A DNA stretch of 49,580 nt, taken from contig DAOTTV010000007.1 of NCBI GenBank assembly GCA_034437755.1, positions 1-49,580 of the forward strand. Direction: 5' to 3'. The notes under the pieces were generated by a model. The model was not told the origin of the DNA. It ran no database searches and saw nothing but the letters and a program-made list of their open reading frames with translations. Positions 7,623 through 16,506 of the stretch are shown piece by piece (position 1 is the first letter of the stretch; each line of letters opens with the position of its first letter). The DNA comes from JAUZRW01 sp034437755. GTDB taxonomy: Bacteria; Chloroflexota; Anaerolineae; Aggregatilineales; Phototrophicaceae. A program made the translations under genes and the position numbers.

Positions 7623-9347
7623 ATGGATACTGCACAACAAAAACCCTCATGGCTGTATGGCGCATTGACGGGCTTGCTGGCGACTCCGGCATTGATGGGC
7701 GTTATGTTTTTAGGCGAGCGTGTGGCGGGGATGCCCTTTGTCCCCTTCGATTTATTCAACTGGATTGCGCGTGTTTTGCCGGGCGGTCTCATCACATTTG
7801 GCATTGATCGCATGGTCGATACGCTGATTTTCATCGGTCTCGGCGCAAATTTAGACTCAGCGGCGAAAACCGCCGAGCAATTGATGGCGCTGGGCATCTT
7901 CTGGCTCATCGGCATCGTAGCGACGACTGCGTTCTTCGCGATCATGAATCGCGTCAACGTACGCGCTGTCGATAACATCCCCGGCGTATTCTACGGCGCA
8001 TTATTCGGCTTACCCTTCTTGTTGGTCGTCCAGCGCGTCAATGTCTCGGCAACTGCGTCGGTTTTCCTGTGGTGGGTCTGGTTGGGTTTGCTCTTCGTCG
8101 GCTTCGGGAGCATCGTCAACTGGGCGTATGATAATCTGGCATTCCCGCTGGTGGATAGCGCCGATAAGGATGAGAAAACCAAAAACGCCAGCGTCGAAGG
8201 TATCGACCGGCGCCAATTCATCGTGCGGCTGGGCGGTGCAACCGCGACGCTGACCGTCGTCGGGGCGGGGTTAGGTGCGCTCTTCGGCACAGCACAATCC
8301 AGTGGTGGCACCCCCATCGCCAGCAACGACAGCGGCACGAGCGCCGGCGATGGCTCGTTCGACCCGACTGCAAGCGGCGATGGGTTGATGCCCGCCCCCG
8401 GCACACGGCAGGAAATCACACCGGTTGAGAATCACTACCGCATTGATATTCTCGCCGGTGGTTTGCCCTCGATTCCGGATGATTACACCCTGCCGATCAC
8501 GGGCTTGGTCGCTAACGAAGTAGCGTGGTCGCTGGATGAGATCCGCGCGCTGCCGTCCGTCAGCGAACACATCACGATGTCCTGCATCTCTAATCGTATT
8601 GCTGGTAGCCTCATCAGCACCACCAAATGGACGGGCGTACCGATGCAACACATCTTGGAGCAGATCGAGCCTATGGACGAAGCCGCCGCGCTTCGCATCA
8701 CGGGCGCAGATGACTTTGATGAGTACGTCTCGCTTGATCTGATTCGCAATGACGAGCGCATCATGCTGTGCTATGCGTGGGACGATGCCCCCCTGCCCCT
8801 ACGCAACGGCTACCCGCTCCGCATCCACATCCCCGATCGCTACGGTATGAAGCAACCGAAATGGATTCGCACGATTGAAGTTGTCGATGAAGAAGGGCGC
8901 GGGTACTGGGTGCGTCGGGGGTGGTCAGCGATGGCGATCGCTAAAGCAACGTCGGTGATTGATACCGTCGCGGTGGATGCGATTTATGACGACGAGGCCG
9001 GCCAGCATTACGTGCCGGTCGGTGGTATGGCATGGGCCGGCGATCGTGATATTGTCCGCGTGGAGATCAGCATTGATGATGGCGAGTGGCAAACCGCGCA
9101 ACTGCGCCCGCGCCTCTCTGATCGCACATGGGTGCTCTGGCGTTATGACTGGCCCTTTGAAGCCGGCGCACACACCTTCTCGGTGCGTATGTTCGAAGCG
9201 CCGGACGATGGGCAGGGCGATCCCATCCTGCAACCGACGAATCGCAGTGGCGTGCGTCCGGATGGCGCGACCGGCATCCACTCGCTTGATGAGCGCCTGA
9301 GCGAATCACTGATCGAGAGCGAAGCCGAACCCGCCAGCGAGTCCTGA
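7623..9347 (+). CDS. Membrane-anchored molybdopterin-dependent oxidoreductase (sulfite-oxidase fold)
   Basis: Residues 1 to about 185 hold four or five transmembrane segments; a further hydrophobic segment near 205-225 is followed by a low-complexity Gly/Ser/Thr linker, then the oxidoreductase molybdopterin-binding domain (about 270-440) and a C-terminal Ig-like Mo-co dimerisation domain. Cys321 in TMSCISN is at the position of the molybdenum-ligating cysteine of the sulfite oxidase family. The catalytic part probably faces outside the membrane. The substrate is unknown. I chose ATG 7623 because GAAAGGA lies about 14 bases upstream; an in-frame start at 7545 would add 26 residues without an obvious ribosome-binding site. 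The long divergent region upstream suggests regulation by the neighbouring response regulator. Confidence 0.85.
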   Translation: MDTAQQKPSWLYGALTGLLATPALMGVMFLGERVAGMPFVPFDLFNWIARVLPGGLITFGIDRMVDTLIFIGLGANLDSAAKTAEQLMALGIFWLIGIVATTAFFAIMNRVNVRAVDNIPGVFYGALFGLPFLLVVQRVNVSATASVFLWWVWLGLLFVGFGSIVNWAYDNLAFPLVDSADKDEKTKNASVEGIDRRQFIVRLGGATATLTVVGAGLGALFGTAQSSGGTPIASNDSGTSAGDGSFDPTASGDGLMPAPGTRQEITPVENHYRIDILAGGLPSIPDDYTLPITGLVANEVAWSLDEIRALPSVSEHITMSCISNRIAGSLISTTKWTGVPMQHILEQIEPMDEAAALRITGADDFDEYVSLDLIRNDERIMLCYAWDDAPLPLRNGYPLRIHIPDRYGMKQPKWIRTIEVVDEEGRGYWVRRGWSAMAIAKATSVIDTVAVDAIYDDEAGQHYVPVGGMAWAGDRDIVRVEISIDDGEWQTAQLRPRLSDRTWVLWRYDWPFEAGAHTFSVRMFEAPDDGQGDPILQPTNRSGVRPDGATGIHSLDERLSESLIESEAEPASES

Positions 9348-9499
9348 GCGAGCAAATACAGCGACGAGCGTCCGCACCGGTGGATCGTATGATGATCGGG
9401 CGCGTGCACATCTGGCGCGCCCCGATTGGACTCAGTCCACGCGGGCAGATGGTGGTATCATGCAGGCATACCGCACACAGACAGGACACACGCACACTC

Positions 9500-10399
9500 A
9501 TGGACTCTGAGCAACGCCTCGGCTTACTCTTCGTCACCTTATCCACGCTGGGCTACGCCTTCTTGCCGATCATCGGGCGCGAGATTTACAACGTCTCCGA
9601 TCTCTTGCCGACCGATGTCGCCTTCTGGCGTTTCGTCGTGGCGACCCCCGTCATCTGGATCATGATTCAAACGCGCCCGACCCTGCGTCAAGTCGAACAT
9701 GAGAGCCGCCTCCAGACGATCAAGCTCTTGCTGATGGGCACGCTCTACTCGCTCTCGGCGTTGGGGGCGTTCGCCGCCTTGCAGACGATCGACGCGAACA
9801 CCTTCACCGTCTTATTCTTCACCTATCCGGCGATGGTGGCGATCATCGGCTTCTTTCTGGGGGTCAAGCTCCAGCGCGTAGCGTGGATGGCTATCGCCAT
9901 GACGCTGGTCGGCATCTACTTGACCGTGCCTGACTTAAGCTGGAACACGGGCGACGGCGTACTGGTCGGCGTGGGCATTGCCTTGTTGACCGCGCTCGCG
10001 GTGGCGGTCTATTACCAGTTCATCCAGACCATCATGCGCGATACCAAATCGACCATTCGCGGCACGGCGTGGATCATCACCGGCACGCTGATCTCGCTCG
10101 CGCTGGTCGTGCCTTTCTTCGGCTTGACATCCCCGCCCTCCTTGCGCGCATGGCTCTTACTGCTGGCACTAGGGACGATTTCCAGCGCCTTCCCGATCTT
10201 TCTGGTCAATCTGGCGGTCAAACGACTGGGGGCGACGCGCACCGCGATTATCAGTTCCAGTCAGCCGGTCTTCACGCTGATCCTCGCGCCGCTTTTCCTC
10301 AACGAGACCAGCGCGCCGATCCAATGGTTGGGGGCCGGCTTCATCATTGCGGCGGTCATCTCGCTGGAACTGCGCCCGCGCCGTAAACCCGCCACCTGA
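9500..10399 (+). CDS. EamA/DMT-family transporter
   Basis: The 299-residue protein has ten hydrophobic segments arranged as two EamA repeats; the second half shows the typical LGATRTAIISSSQPVFTLILAPLFLNE segment. Members export metabolites or amino acids across the cytoplasmic membrane; the substrate here cannot be told. I chose ATG 9500 since the protein then starts just ahead of the first helix; the frame is open 40 codons upstream but that part is not hydrophobic. Gene order suggests its own transcript. Confidence 0.88.
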   Translation: MDSEQRLGLLFVTLSTLGYAFLPIIGREIYNVSDLLPTDVAFWRFVVATPVIWIMIQTRPTLRQVEHESRLQTIKLLLMGTLYSLSALGAFAALQTIDANTFTVLFFTYPAMVAIIGFFLGVKLQRVAWMAIAMTLVGIYLTVPDLSWNTGDGVLVGVGIALLTALAVAVYYQFIQTIMRDTKSTIRGTAWIITGTLISLALVVPFFGLTSPPSLRAWLLLLALGTISSAFPIFLVNLAVKRLGATRTAIISSSQPVFTLILAPLFLNETSAPIQWLGAGFIIAAVISLELRPRRKPAT

Positions 10400-10507
10400 T
10401 ACATCCCCACGCTGAGCGAAACTGAATAGGCAAGAGCGCCCTGACCTACTATAATCAGGTGTTGATAAAGTTGATCCGCACGGCAAAGCAAGAATGAATG
10501 AGGGAAC

Positions 10508-11509
10508 ATGCAACGGATACCGTTTCACATGAGTTGGGTGGGGGTGATCCTGCTGGCGCTGGTCGCGTGTGAACCGCTGGCGTATAACCCGACGGCGGTC
10601 GCGGTGGTGATTACCAACGTGCCGACCGACACGCCGATTCCATCGCCGACCCTGACACCGACGCTCACCCCCACACCGACCCTGACCCCGACTCCCTTCG
10701 TGCCGACAGCAACGCCTTTCCCCTGTGATGAAAGCGAGGGCACGTTCATCGATATTGATGAAAATCGTAGTGTGGTTGCCAATAACGAGAACCTGCGCTA
10801 TCGCGTCTATGTGCCGCCGTGTTATCTCTCGGCACAGGTGCGCTTTCCGGTCGTCTACTTGCTCCATGGCTTGAGCTATCGCGAAGACCAATGGGAAGAT
10901 TTAGGCATCGATAGCGCCTTAGAGCAGGGCATCCGGCTTGGCGTGTTGCCGCCCATGATTTTAGTGATGCCCTTCATGGGGCAACTGGGACAGCGTAACC
11001 GCTTTCCGCCAGATCCATCGTTTGAACTTTTCATGCTTGAAGAACTGATCCCCGCCGTCGAGCGCGACTTCTGCACGATCAGCAATCGCGAGCATCGGGC
11101 GATTGGCGGCATCTCACGCGGGGGCTTCTGGGCCTATAGCATCGCCATGCGCCACCCCGACATATTCGGCGCAGTCGGCGGGCACAGCGCGTACTTCCCC
11201 AACGACACGCAAGAGATACCGCCCAACTTCAACCCGCTGGAACTGGCCTTGAACGCGAGCTTCTTGCAGGATGCCAACCTGCGTATGTATCTGGATAACG
11301 GCGTGTCCGATTCATCCGGCCCCAGCCAGACATTGCTCAGCAATCGTCTTGTCCAGCGCAATATCGCCCACGAATACATCGTGCATCCCGTGGGCGAGCA
11401 TAATAACGACTACTGGTCAGCCCATGTGAGCGAATATCTCACGTTCTATGGGCGCGAGTGGGCGCGGGATTACGGGCAGTTGCCATCCTGTGCCGAGCCA
11501 AGCCCGTGA
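10508..11509 (+). CDS. Lipoprotein esterase, alpha/beta-hydrolase fold (esterase D-like)
   Basis: The N-terminus is a lipoprotein signal ending in LALVAC (Cys21), followed by a Thr-Pro repeat linker (about residues 40-75, PTLTPTLTPTP type) that would hold the enzyme off the membrane. The catalytic part has the VVYLLHGLS oxyanion segment, nucleophile Ser near 203 in GGISRGG and a likely catalytic His in VGEHNNDYW, matching the putative esterase (esterase D/feruloyl esterase-like) family. It probably cleaves carboxyl esters outside the cell. TATAAT at 10450-10455 is upstream. Confidence 0.87.
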   Translation: MQRIPFHMSWVGVILLALVACEPLAYNPTAVAVVITNVPTDTPIPSPTLTPTLTPTPTLTPTPFVPTATPFPCDESEGTFIDIDENRSVVANNENLRYRVYVPPCYLSAQVRFPVVYLLHGLSYREDQWEDLGIDSALEQGIRLGVLPPMILVMPFMGQLGQRNRFPPDPSFELFMLEELIPAVERDFCTISNREHRAIGGISRGGFWAYSIAMRHPDIFGAVGGHSAYFPNDTQEIPPNFNPLELALNASFLQDANLRMYLDNGVSDSSGPSQTLLSNRLVQRNIAHEYIVHPVGEHNNDYWSAHVSEYLTFYGREWARDYGQLPSCAEPSP

Positions 11510-11545
11510 TACAGCCTCAGTCGGGCGATTGCATGTGGCTTGTGG

Positions 11546-11603
11546 TGGCGTTGACCCGGCACCCCCATAAGGAACTGTCGCCTTGAGCTTGCGGCAGAAA
11601 AAG
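11546..11603. repeat. Degenerate fragment of the intergenic hairpin element
   Basis: The stretch CACCCCCATAAGGAACTGTCG and the following CCTTGAGCTTG echo 2792-2825 of copy 1, but the hairpin arms are eroded. It fills the gap between the convergent esterase and prenyl synthase genes. Confidence 0.4.
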
Positions 11604-11613
11604 TGGCGCGACC

Positions 11614-12648
11614 TCAGTGATCGCGCTTGACGAGGAATTGCGCCAGTTCGAGCAACTTCGCATGGGCGCGGTTGCCAGTCGTCACCGTGTCGAGCGCGCT
11701 AATCGCCTGATCAAAATAGCGATCGGTCAGATCACGAGTGCGGCGGGCAGCATCGACATCATCCAGAATACCCAGCACCGTCTGCACGTCGGACGCGCTC
11801 AGGTCGTCCTGTGCGTAAATCTGGCGTAATTGCGTTTGTGCGCTGACGCTCGCCTCATCGAGCGCGATGAGTACCGGATAGCTCTTCTTCTTGCCTTCGA
11901 TATCGGTCGTCGCGGATTTGCCGGTACGCGCTTCGTCGCCCCAGATGCCCAGATAATCGTCCTGAATCTGGAAGGCGATGCCCAGATTATGCGCGAAAGT
12001 CCCGTATGCGTCGATCGTCTCGATGTCGTCGGTGGTGGCGAGCGCCCCGAGCCGCGCACTGCCTTCGATCAACGCGCCCGACTTATTGTAAATCATCGTC
12101 AGGTATTCGTCGGCGCTCACGTCCATGCGCTCCTCAAAGCCGATGTCCATGATTTGCCCCTCGACGGTCGCCATCGCCGCATCCATCAGCGTACGCATCG
12201 CCAGCACCGGATTCTTCTCCTGCAACGTCAGCGCACGCATCGCCCACGTATACAAGCCATCGCCAGCATTGATCGCCTGATTGCTGTTCCACTTCTTCCA
12301 GACGGTCACGCGCCCGCGCCGCGTCGCGCTCACGTCCATCACATCATCGTGCAACAGCGTGAAGTTGTGCAATAGCTCGACCGCAATTGCTGCGGGCATC
12401 GCGTGGGTGTATGCCCCGTCAATGGCTTCCGCGACCAATAACACCATCAGCGCGCGCGCGCGCTTGCCGTTAATATGCGCCAGATCATAATCAGGATCGG
12501 CCACATCGTGTTGATCCCAGCCAAAGTGATGCTGTACCATCTGCCAGTATAAATCAGCGACGTACTCGCGCGCCGCGCAGGTGTCGTATAATCGCGTTTC
12601 GATCGCGCGTAGGTACGCGCCGTATGTCTCCAGATACCAATTCGCCAT
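11614..12648 (-). CDS. Polyprenyl (geranylgeranyl-type) diphosphate synthase
   Basis: Trans-prenyltransferase that condenses isopentenyl diphosphate with allylic diphosphates. The first aspartate-rich motif DDVMD is at 101-105, followed by RRGR; the second, QIQDDYLGIWGD, is near 230; GKR at 61-63 binds pyrophosphate. The length of 344 residues fits. Product length cannot be read with confidence: the residues before the first motif (NFTLLH) suit a medium-chain product such as GGPP. It may supply carotenoid or quinone side-chain synthesis, but no pathway genes adjoin it. Confidence 0.9.
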   Translation of the reverse strand: MANWYLETYGAYLRAIETRLYDTCAAREYVADLYWQMVQHHFGWDQHDVADPDYDLAHINGKRARALMVLLVAEAIDGAYTHAMPAAIAVELLHNFTLLHDDVMDVSATRRGRVTVWKKWNSNQAINAGDGLYTWAMRALTLQEKNPVLAMRTLMDAAMATVEGQIMDIGFEERMDVSADEYLTMIYNKSGALIEGSARLGALATTDDIETIDAYGTFAHNLGIAFQIQDDYLGIWGDEARTGKSATTDIEGKKKSYPVLIALDEASVSAQTQLRQIYAQDDLSASDVQTVLGILDDVDAARRTRDLTDRYFDQAISALDTVTTGNRAHAKLLELAQFLVKRDH

Positions 12649-12757
12649 GCTCTGTGTCCTTTTGTGCGCTTATGAATATCCCCGCTATTATGGGCGAAAG
12701 TTGGCGTTTACAACAGCCAAGAAGCGATGCGAGATGCCTATCGGCTCGTGTTCGCTG

Positions 12758-12787
12758 GCGACAAGCCCCGTGCAAAGGGTGTATAAT
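12758..12787 (+). promoter_or_regulatory. Putative promoter of the methyltransferase gene
   Basis: TATAAT at 12782-12787 with GCGACA at 12758-12763, 18 bases apart, gives a leader of about 30 bases. Confidence 0.5.
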
Positions 12788-12825
12788 ACGGCGCGAACCA
12801 CCACTGTCAGTGATACAGGATGCTT

Positions 12826-13578
12826 ATGCCAGAGCAAAACGTACCCGTCGAACATTACACCGACGAATACTTCAACAAATGGAATTATGCCGATCGCCCG
12901 TTAGGGAAGTTCAGCATGTACTGGTTCGCCCGTCGCTATTACGCCGCGCTTGTGCGCCGCTACGCGCCTGCCGGTGACAACACGCGCAAACTGCTAGAGA
13001 TGGGATGCGGCCTCGGGGATTTGCTGGGCTTGTTGCAGGACGATTTTCAGTGCATCGGGGTTGATCTGATCCCCTACAGCATCGCGCAAACGCAGACGAA
13101 CGCGCCCAAAGCGCAGGCTTACGTCGGTGATGCCACAGACTTTAGCCGCTATGCCCCATCTGAACTGAGCGTGGTCGTCGCCCTGCACCTGATGGAACAC
13201 CTGCCCGATCCACAGGCAACCATCGCCGATATTTACGAGCACTTACAGCCGGGCGGCTTGTTCTTGTTCGCCACGCCACATCCAGACTACAGCCTGCGCC
13301 GCTTCAAAGATCGGGCGACGGATGCCATCGGCAAGGATCAAACACACATCAACTGTCATGTGCCAGCTGTCTGGCGCGACTGGTGCGCGACCGCCGGCTT
13401 TGACGTGCTGGCGCAGTTCGGCGATGGCTTGTGGGATGTGCCTTACCTGCCCGTGATCCCGAAACGCCTACAATTCGCCTTCTTCGGCTTCCCAGCCTTT
13501 GTCCAAGTTATGACGCGCACCACATGGATTCCGCTGGCTCTGGGCGTGAACCAGATCAACATCGTGCGTAAACCCTGA
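12826..13578 (+). CDS. Class I SAM-dependent methyltransferase
   Basis: The Rossmann-type motif I LLEMGCGLGDLLG, the acidic end of strand 2 in IGVDLIPYS, and LHLMEHLPDPQ downstream match the UbiE/Methyltransf_11/23 type. The substrate is unknown; a lipid or sugar is possible given TPHPDYSLRR and the C-terminal hydrophobic stretch. ATG 12826 has AGGA five bases upstream; ATG 12820 is also possible and adds two residues. Confidence 0.85.
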   Translation: MPEQNVPVEHYTDEYFNKWNYADRPLGKFSMYWFARRYYAALVRRYAPAGDNTRKLLEMGCGLGDLLGLLQDDFQCIGVDLIPYSIAQTQTNAPKAQAYVGDATDFSRYAPSELSVVVALHLMEHLPDPQATIADIYEHLQPGGLFLFATPHPDYSLRRFKDRATDAIGKDQTHINCHVPAVWRDWCATAGFDVLAQFGDGLWDVPYLPVIPKRLQFAFFGFPAFVQVMTRTTWIPLALGVNQINIVRKP

Positions 13579-13680
13579 TCGACCGTCGGCGAATCGTGGC
13601 TTGTCATTCGCCCACAGGACGCTACAATCGCGCCAGTATGCGAGCTATTCAACCATCCACAACATCGGCAAAAGAGACTC

Positions 13681-14619
13681 ATGAAAGTATTGATACGTTC
13701 CCTGCCACTGTTTTTATTGTTCATCCCGATCACGATCAGCATCGCACAGGATGCACCACCCGCCCCGACCGCCACCCCGCGTCCGCAGCCGGTGCGCCCC
13801 CTCAGCGTTCGCACGCAGAGCGCCGACGGCATCACTGTTGATCGCCTCTTCACGTCGCTCAATCAAGGGCAGGTCGGGCTGGTGCAATTGCGCGGCGATA
13901 ACATCGTACAATCTCGCGCTTACCTGCGTGACCGCGAGTATCCCTTCGTGCGGGCAGGCGATGGCTGGTATGCGCTGGTCGTCGCGGATATTGATGCCCA
14001 ACCGCGCGATTATCAGCTATCGGTGATCGCCCTGCAAGCCGATGAGCAGACCGTCTCCTTTACTGATGTCGTCACCGTCAACGGCAGTGGCTTCATCCGC
14101 CAGCTGTTTGAAGTGCCGAACACCATCGCCTACTTGACTGATCCAGCTGTCGAGCGCGAGGAATTCGCCCGTCTGGATGCGATCACCGCCGGCGTGACCG
14201 ACGACTTCTATTGGCAGGACGGCTGGCAACTGCCGCTTGATAGCGAATATACCAGCGGCTTCGGGCAGTATCGCGTCTTGAACAGCACCGTACAGACCCG
14301 GCACACGGGCTGGGATCAACGGGCAGTGATCGGCACGCCAGTCAGCGCGATGAGCGCGGGAACGGTCGTCTTTGCGGGCGAGCTAGCGATTCGCGGGCAG
14401 TACGTGATGATCGATCATGGGTGGGGCGTATACACCGGCTACGCGCACTTCTCGCAGATTAACGTGCAGGTCGGGCAGTCGGTCGCTAAGGGGCAAATCA
14501 TCGGCGCGAGTGGCAACACCGGCCGCAGTAACGGGCCGCATCTGCACTGGGAAATTGCTGTGCATGGCGAATGGGTCGATGGCGATGCTTTCGTCAATAT
14601 GTGGCTCCCGCGTGAGTGA
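13681..14619 (+). CDS. Secreted M23-family (LytM) peptidase
   Basis: A Sec signal peptide (residues 1 to about 22, ending SIAQD) is followed by a Pro-rich linker, a beta-rich domain (about 45-160) and a C-terminal LytM domain. The zinc ligands H208 and D212 (HTGWD) and H289 with H287 (HLH) are all present, so an active endopeptidase is likely. It would cut peptidoglycan crosslinks or act on an extracellular peptide. It is a single gene, followed by hairpin element copy 2. Confidence 0.9.
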   Translation: MKVLIRSLPLFLLFIPITISIAQDAPPAPTATPRPQPVRPLSVRTQSADGITVDRLFTSLNQGQVGLVQLRGDNIVQSRAYLRDREYPFVRAGDGWYALVVADIDAQPRDYQLSVIALQADEQTVSFTDVVTVNGSGFIRQLFEVPNTIAYLTDPAVEREEFARLDAITAGVTDDFYWQDGWQLPLDSEYTSGFGQYRVLNSTVQTRHTGWDQRAVIGTPVSAMSAGTVVFAGELAIRGQYVMIDHGWGVYTGYAHFSQINVQVGQSVAKGQIIGASGNTGRSNGPHLHWEIAVHGEWVDGDAFVNMWLPRE

Positions 14620-14632
14620 GGCGCGCCGCCTT

Positions 14633-14797
14633 GTAACTACTCAGGGGCGTTGCCCCCGAATCCCCACAAAGGACGATCGTCCTTTGAACCTGTACCCGCC
14701 GAACGCGGAGCGTTCGGCAAAAACGGGGTGCAGGGGAGACATCCCCTGCTGGGGCGTGGGGTGAAACCCCACGAGAAGGCTCTACCTCAGTAGTTAC
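14633..14797. mobile_element. MITE-like hairpin element, copy 2, with terminal inverted repeats
   Basis: The 165-base element starts GTAACTACTCAGG and ends CCTCAGTAGTTAC, giving 9-base perfect outer inverted repeats. Inside are five hairpins in a row: 14644-14656 (GGGGC), 14667-14686 (perfect 20-base palindrome), 14698-14718 (9-base-pair arms GCCGAACGC), 14730-14749 (8-base-pair arms GCAGGGGA) and 14755-14773 (8-base-pair arms CGTGGGGT). Flanks GCCGCCTT and GCCGGCTT match at 7 of 8 bases, suggesting a target-site duplication. No transposase is encoded. Confidence 0.7.
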
Positions 14798-14803
14798 GCC
14801 GGC

Positions 14804-15046
14804 TTATTCTGCTGGGGGTGGCACGGGTAAATCGTCGATGGCGGTCTCTTGCCACTTTTTGCCTTCGTCGATCAACATCACCGGAATACCTTCGCGGATC
14901 GGATACTTGTAATCGTTATCCGCACAGTGCAACCAGTGACCATCGCGCACGAGGGTTAAGCGGCCGGGGTCGTCGCCATCGCCGTGGACAGCTTCGGGAC
15001 AACGTAGAATCTCTAATAATTCGGGCGATACGCTCTGCTCTGCCAT
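14804..15046 (-). CDS. Trm112-family small protein
   Basis: An 80-residue protein of the Trm112/UPF0434 type: LLEILRCPE near the N-terminus, then LHCADNDYKYPIREGIPVML. In other organisms these small zinc-ribbon-like proteins activate or accompany methyltransferases. Only two cysteines are visible (C16, C41), so a full zinc site is doubtful. The stop is 7 bases from the hairpin element. Confidence 0.85.
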   Translation of the reverse strand: MAEQSVSPELLEILRCPEAVHGDGDDPGRLTLVRDGHWLHCADNDYKYPIREGIPVMLIDEGKKWQETAIDDLPVPPPAE

Positions 15047-15201
15047 AATGGAATAGGCTCCTTGGGTTCAGCCATCAGTACAGCGCAAGTATAGCCTGTG
15101 ACAATGGCAAGCGTCAATTGATAGCCCAATTTGCACGAACGTGGTAGCATTAGAAATCGGTTTGCCCATCTCATTGATAATCTCAGTAAGGAGACCCGCA
15201 C

Positions 15202-16404
15202 ATGGTCTATCGCGTATACATCAGCACGACCGAAGCGCCCGACAAGCCCCCCTATCTCTTGCAGGTACAGCAGGTCCTCATCAGCATGAATCAGTTGCCA
15301 CTCTCGCGCTTGCACATCAGCGCGACTGATGCCCAAGTTCGGCTGTCGCAAGCCCGGCAGATGATCGAGACGGCTGATATTTACGTGCAGATCATCAGCC
15401 GCCAGCACGAAACACCCGCCACCCCGCGCAAGCTGACCGCGCAACTCGAATATGACTATGCCTATCAGCAAGGTCTGCTGTGCTTGATCTTCGCTGAGGA
15501 TGGCACTGCCGAGAGTGCCGATGGCACCTTTGCCGATTTCCTGCAACGTCTGATGCAGAAGCACATCATCAACAGCTTCACGACGGCGACAGAATTAGCC
15601 TCGCAGGTGAAGATCGGCATCAGCAAAGCCCGCGAGACACGCGGCTATCAACAAGACGATGGCGGCGGTCGCACCCCGCGCATCACCTTACGCGGCGGTC
15701 AGCAAAATCTCGTCGATCCATCGACAGTACCGCCCATCCCGCAAGAAGCCCCGCCTACGTCAGAGACCAGCGCCCCCGACGCGCCCGCCGAGGATCTCGA
15801 TCAGTGGGTGACGCAAGCCCTCGATCTCGCGCAGGATGAGATCGAGCAGATTGTGCGCCGCGCCCTAGAATTGCACGATGCCGCGCAGACGCTACAAGCC
15901 AAAGACCGCATCAACGGCCTCGACGGCATCATTCAGGCGCGCCCCCTCTGGGGCGAACCGCAGAGTCGCAGTCAGTTCCAGAGCGATATCTTCATGGTGA
16001 TGCCCTTCCGCGATCGCTTCGATCAGATTTATCGCGGGATCATCCGCCCGTTGGTGGCTGACCTGAACTTGACCATCAATCGTGGCGATGACTTCCGCAC
16101 GACGGGCAACTTCATCATGCAAGAAGTGTGGAACGCGATCCACGCCGCCCGCCTCATCATCGCCGAGACAACCGGCGATAACCCCAATGTCTATTACGAG
16201 CTGGGCATCGCGCATACGCTGGGCAAGCCCGTGATCTTGCTGACGCAACACAAGGATGACCTGCAAATCCCCTTTGATATTCGACACTTGCGCTTCATCG
16301 TCTACGAGAATAGCATCAGCGGCGGGCAAACCCTGCGCGACGACCTGCAACGTACCATCATCTGGACGCTGAACGATTTAGAAGAGCAAATGACCGACGC
16401 GTGA
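15202..16404 (+). CDS. DUF4062-like / TIR-like (nucleoside deoxyribosyltransferase-fold) two-domain protein
   Basis: The N-terminal part (about 1-150) opens YRVYISTTE and has LEYDYAYQQGLLCLIF, the look of a DUF4062/TIR-type nucleotide-binding fold. A Pro/Ala-rich linker (150-200) and a helical part (200-250) lead to a second, similar fold (about 260-400): DIFMVMPFRDRFDQIY, IIAETTGDNPNVYYELGIAH and TLGKPVILLTQ. That last signature belongs to the TIR-like/nucleoside 2-deoxyribosyltransferase group often found in NAD-degrading signalling and defence proteins, with E near 333 as possible catalytic glutamate. No signal peptide. AAGGAG lies upstream of ATG 15202. Its biological role is unknown; defence or stress signalling is an inference. 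Confidence 0.75.
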   Translation: MVYRVYISTTEAPDKPPYLLQVQQVLISMNQLPLSRLHISATDAQVRLSQARQMIETADIYVQIISRQHETPATPRKLTAQLEYDYAYQQGLLCLIFAEDGTAESADGTFADFLQRLMQKHIINSFTTATELASQVKIGISKARETRGYQQDDGGGRTPRITLRGGQQNLVDPSTVPPIPQEAPPTSETSAPDAPAEDLDQWVTQALDLAQDEIEQIVRRALELHDAAQTLQAKDRINGLDGIIQARPLWGEPQSRSQFQSDIFMVMPFRDRFDQIYRGIIRPLVADLNLTINRGDDFRTTGNFIMQEVWNAIHAARLIIAETTGDNPNVYYELGIAHTLGKPVILLTQHKDDLQIPFDIRHLRFIVYENSISGGQTLRDDLQRTIIWTLNDLEEQMTDA

Positions 16405-16506
16405 GCCAAAGACCACACTTGCACCCAGCGGGTATTCGACAGCAAAATGAAGCTATCCGTAGTACAATATAGCCCGTGACCGAACGCGCGATACAGGAGA
16501 TACATC

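Noticed and set aside
8271..8651. Antisense frames in the oxidoreductase gene
   Set aside because: No conserved motif; the forward frame has a clear molybdopterin domain.
10640..10700. Apparent tandem repeat with period 6-12
   Set aside because: It encodes the Thr-Pro linker of the esterase lipoprotein, a normal low-complexity coding feature.
11830..12375. Plus-strand 181-residue frame in the prenyl synthase gene
   Set aside because: It is antisense to both aspartate-rich motifs and is Arg/His-rich like a shadow of GC-rich coding sequence.
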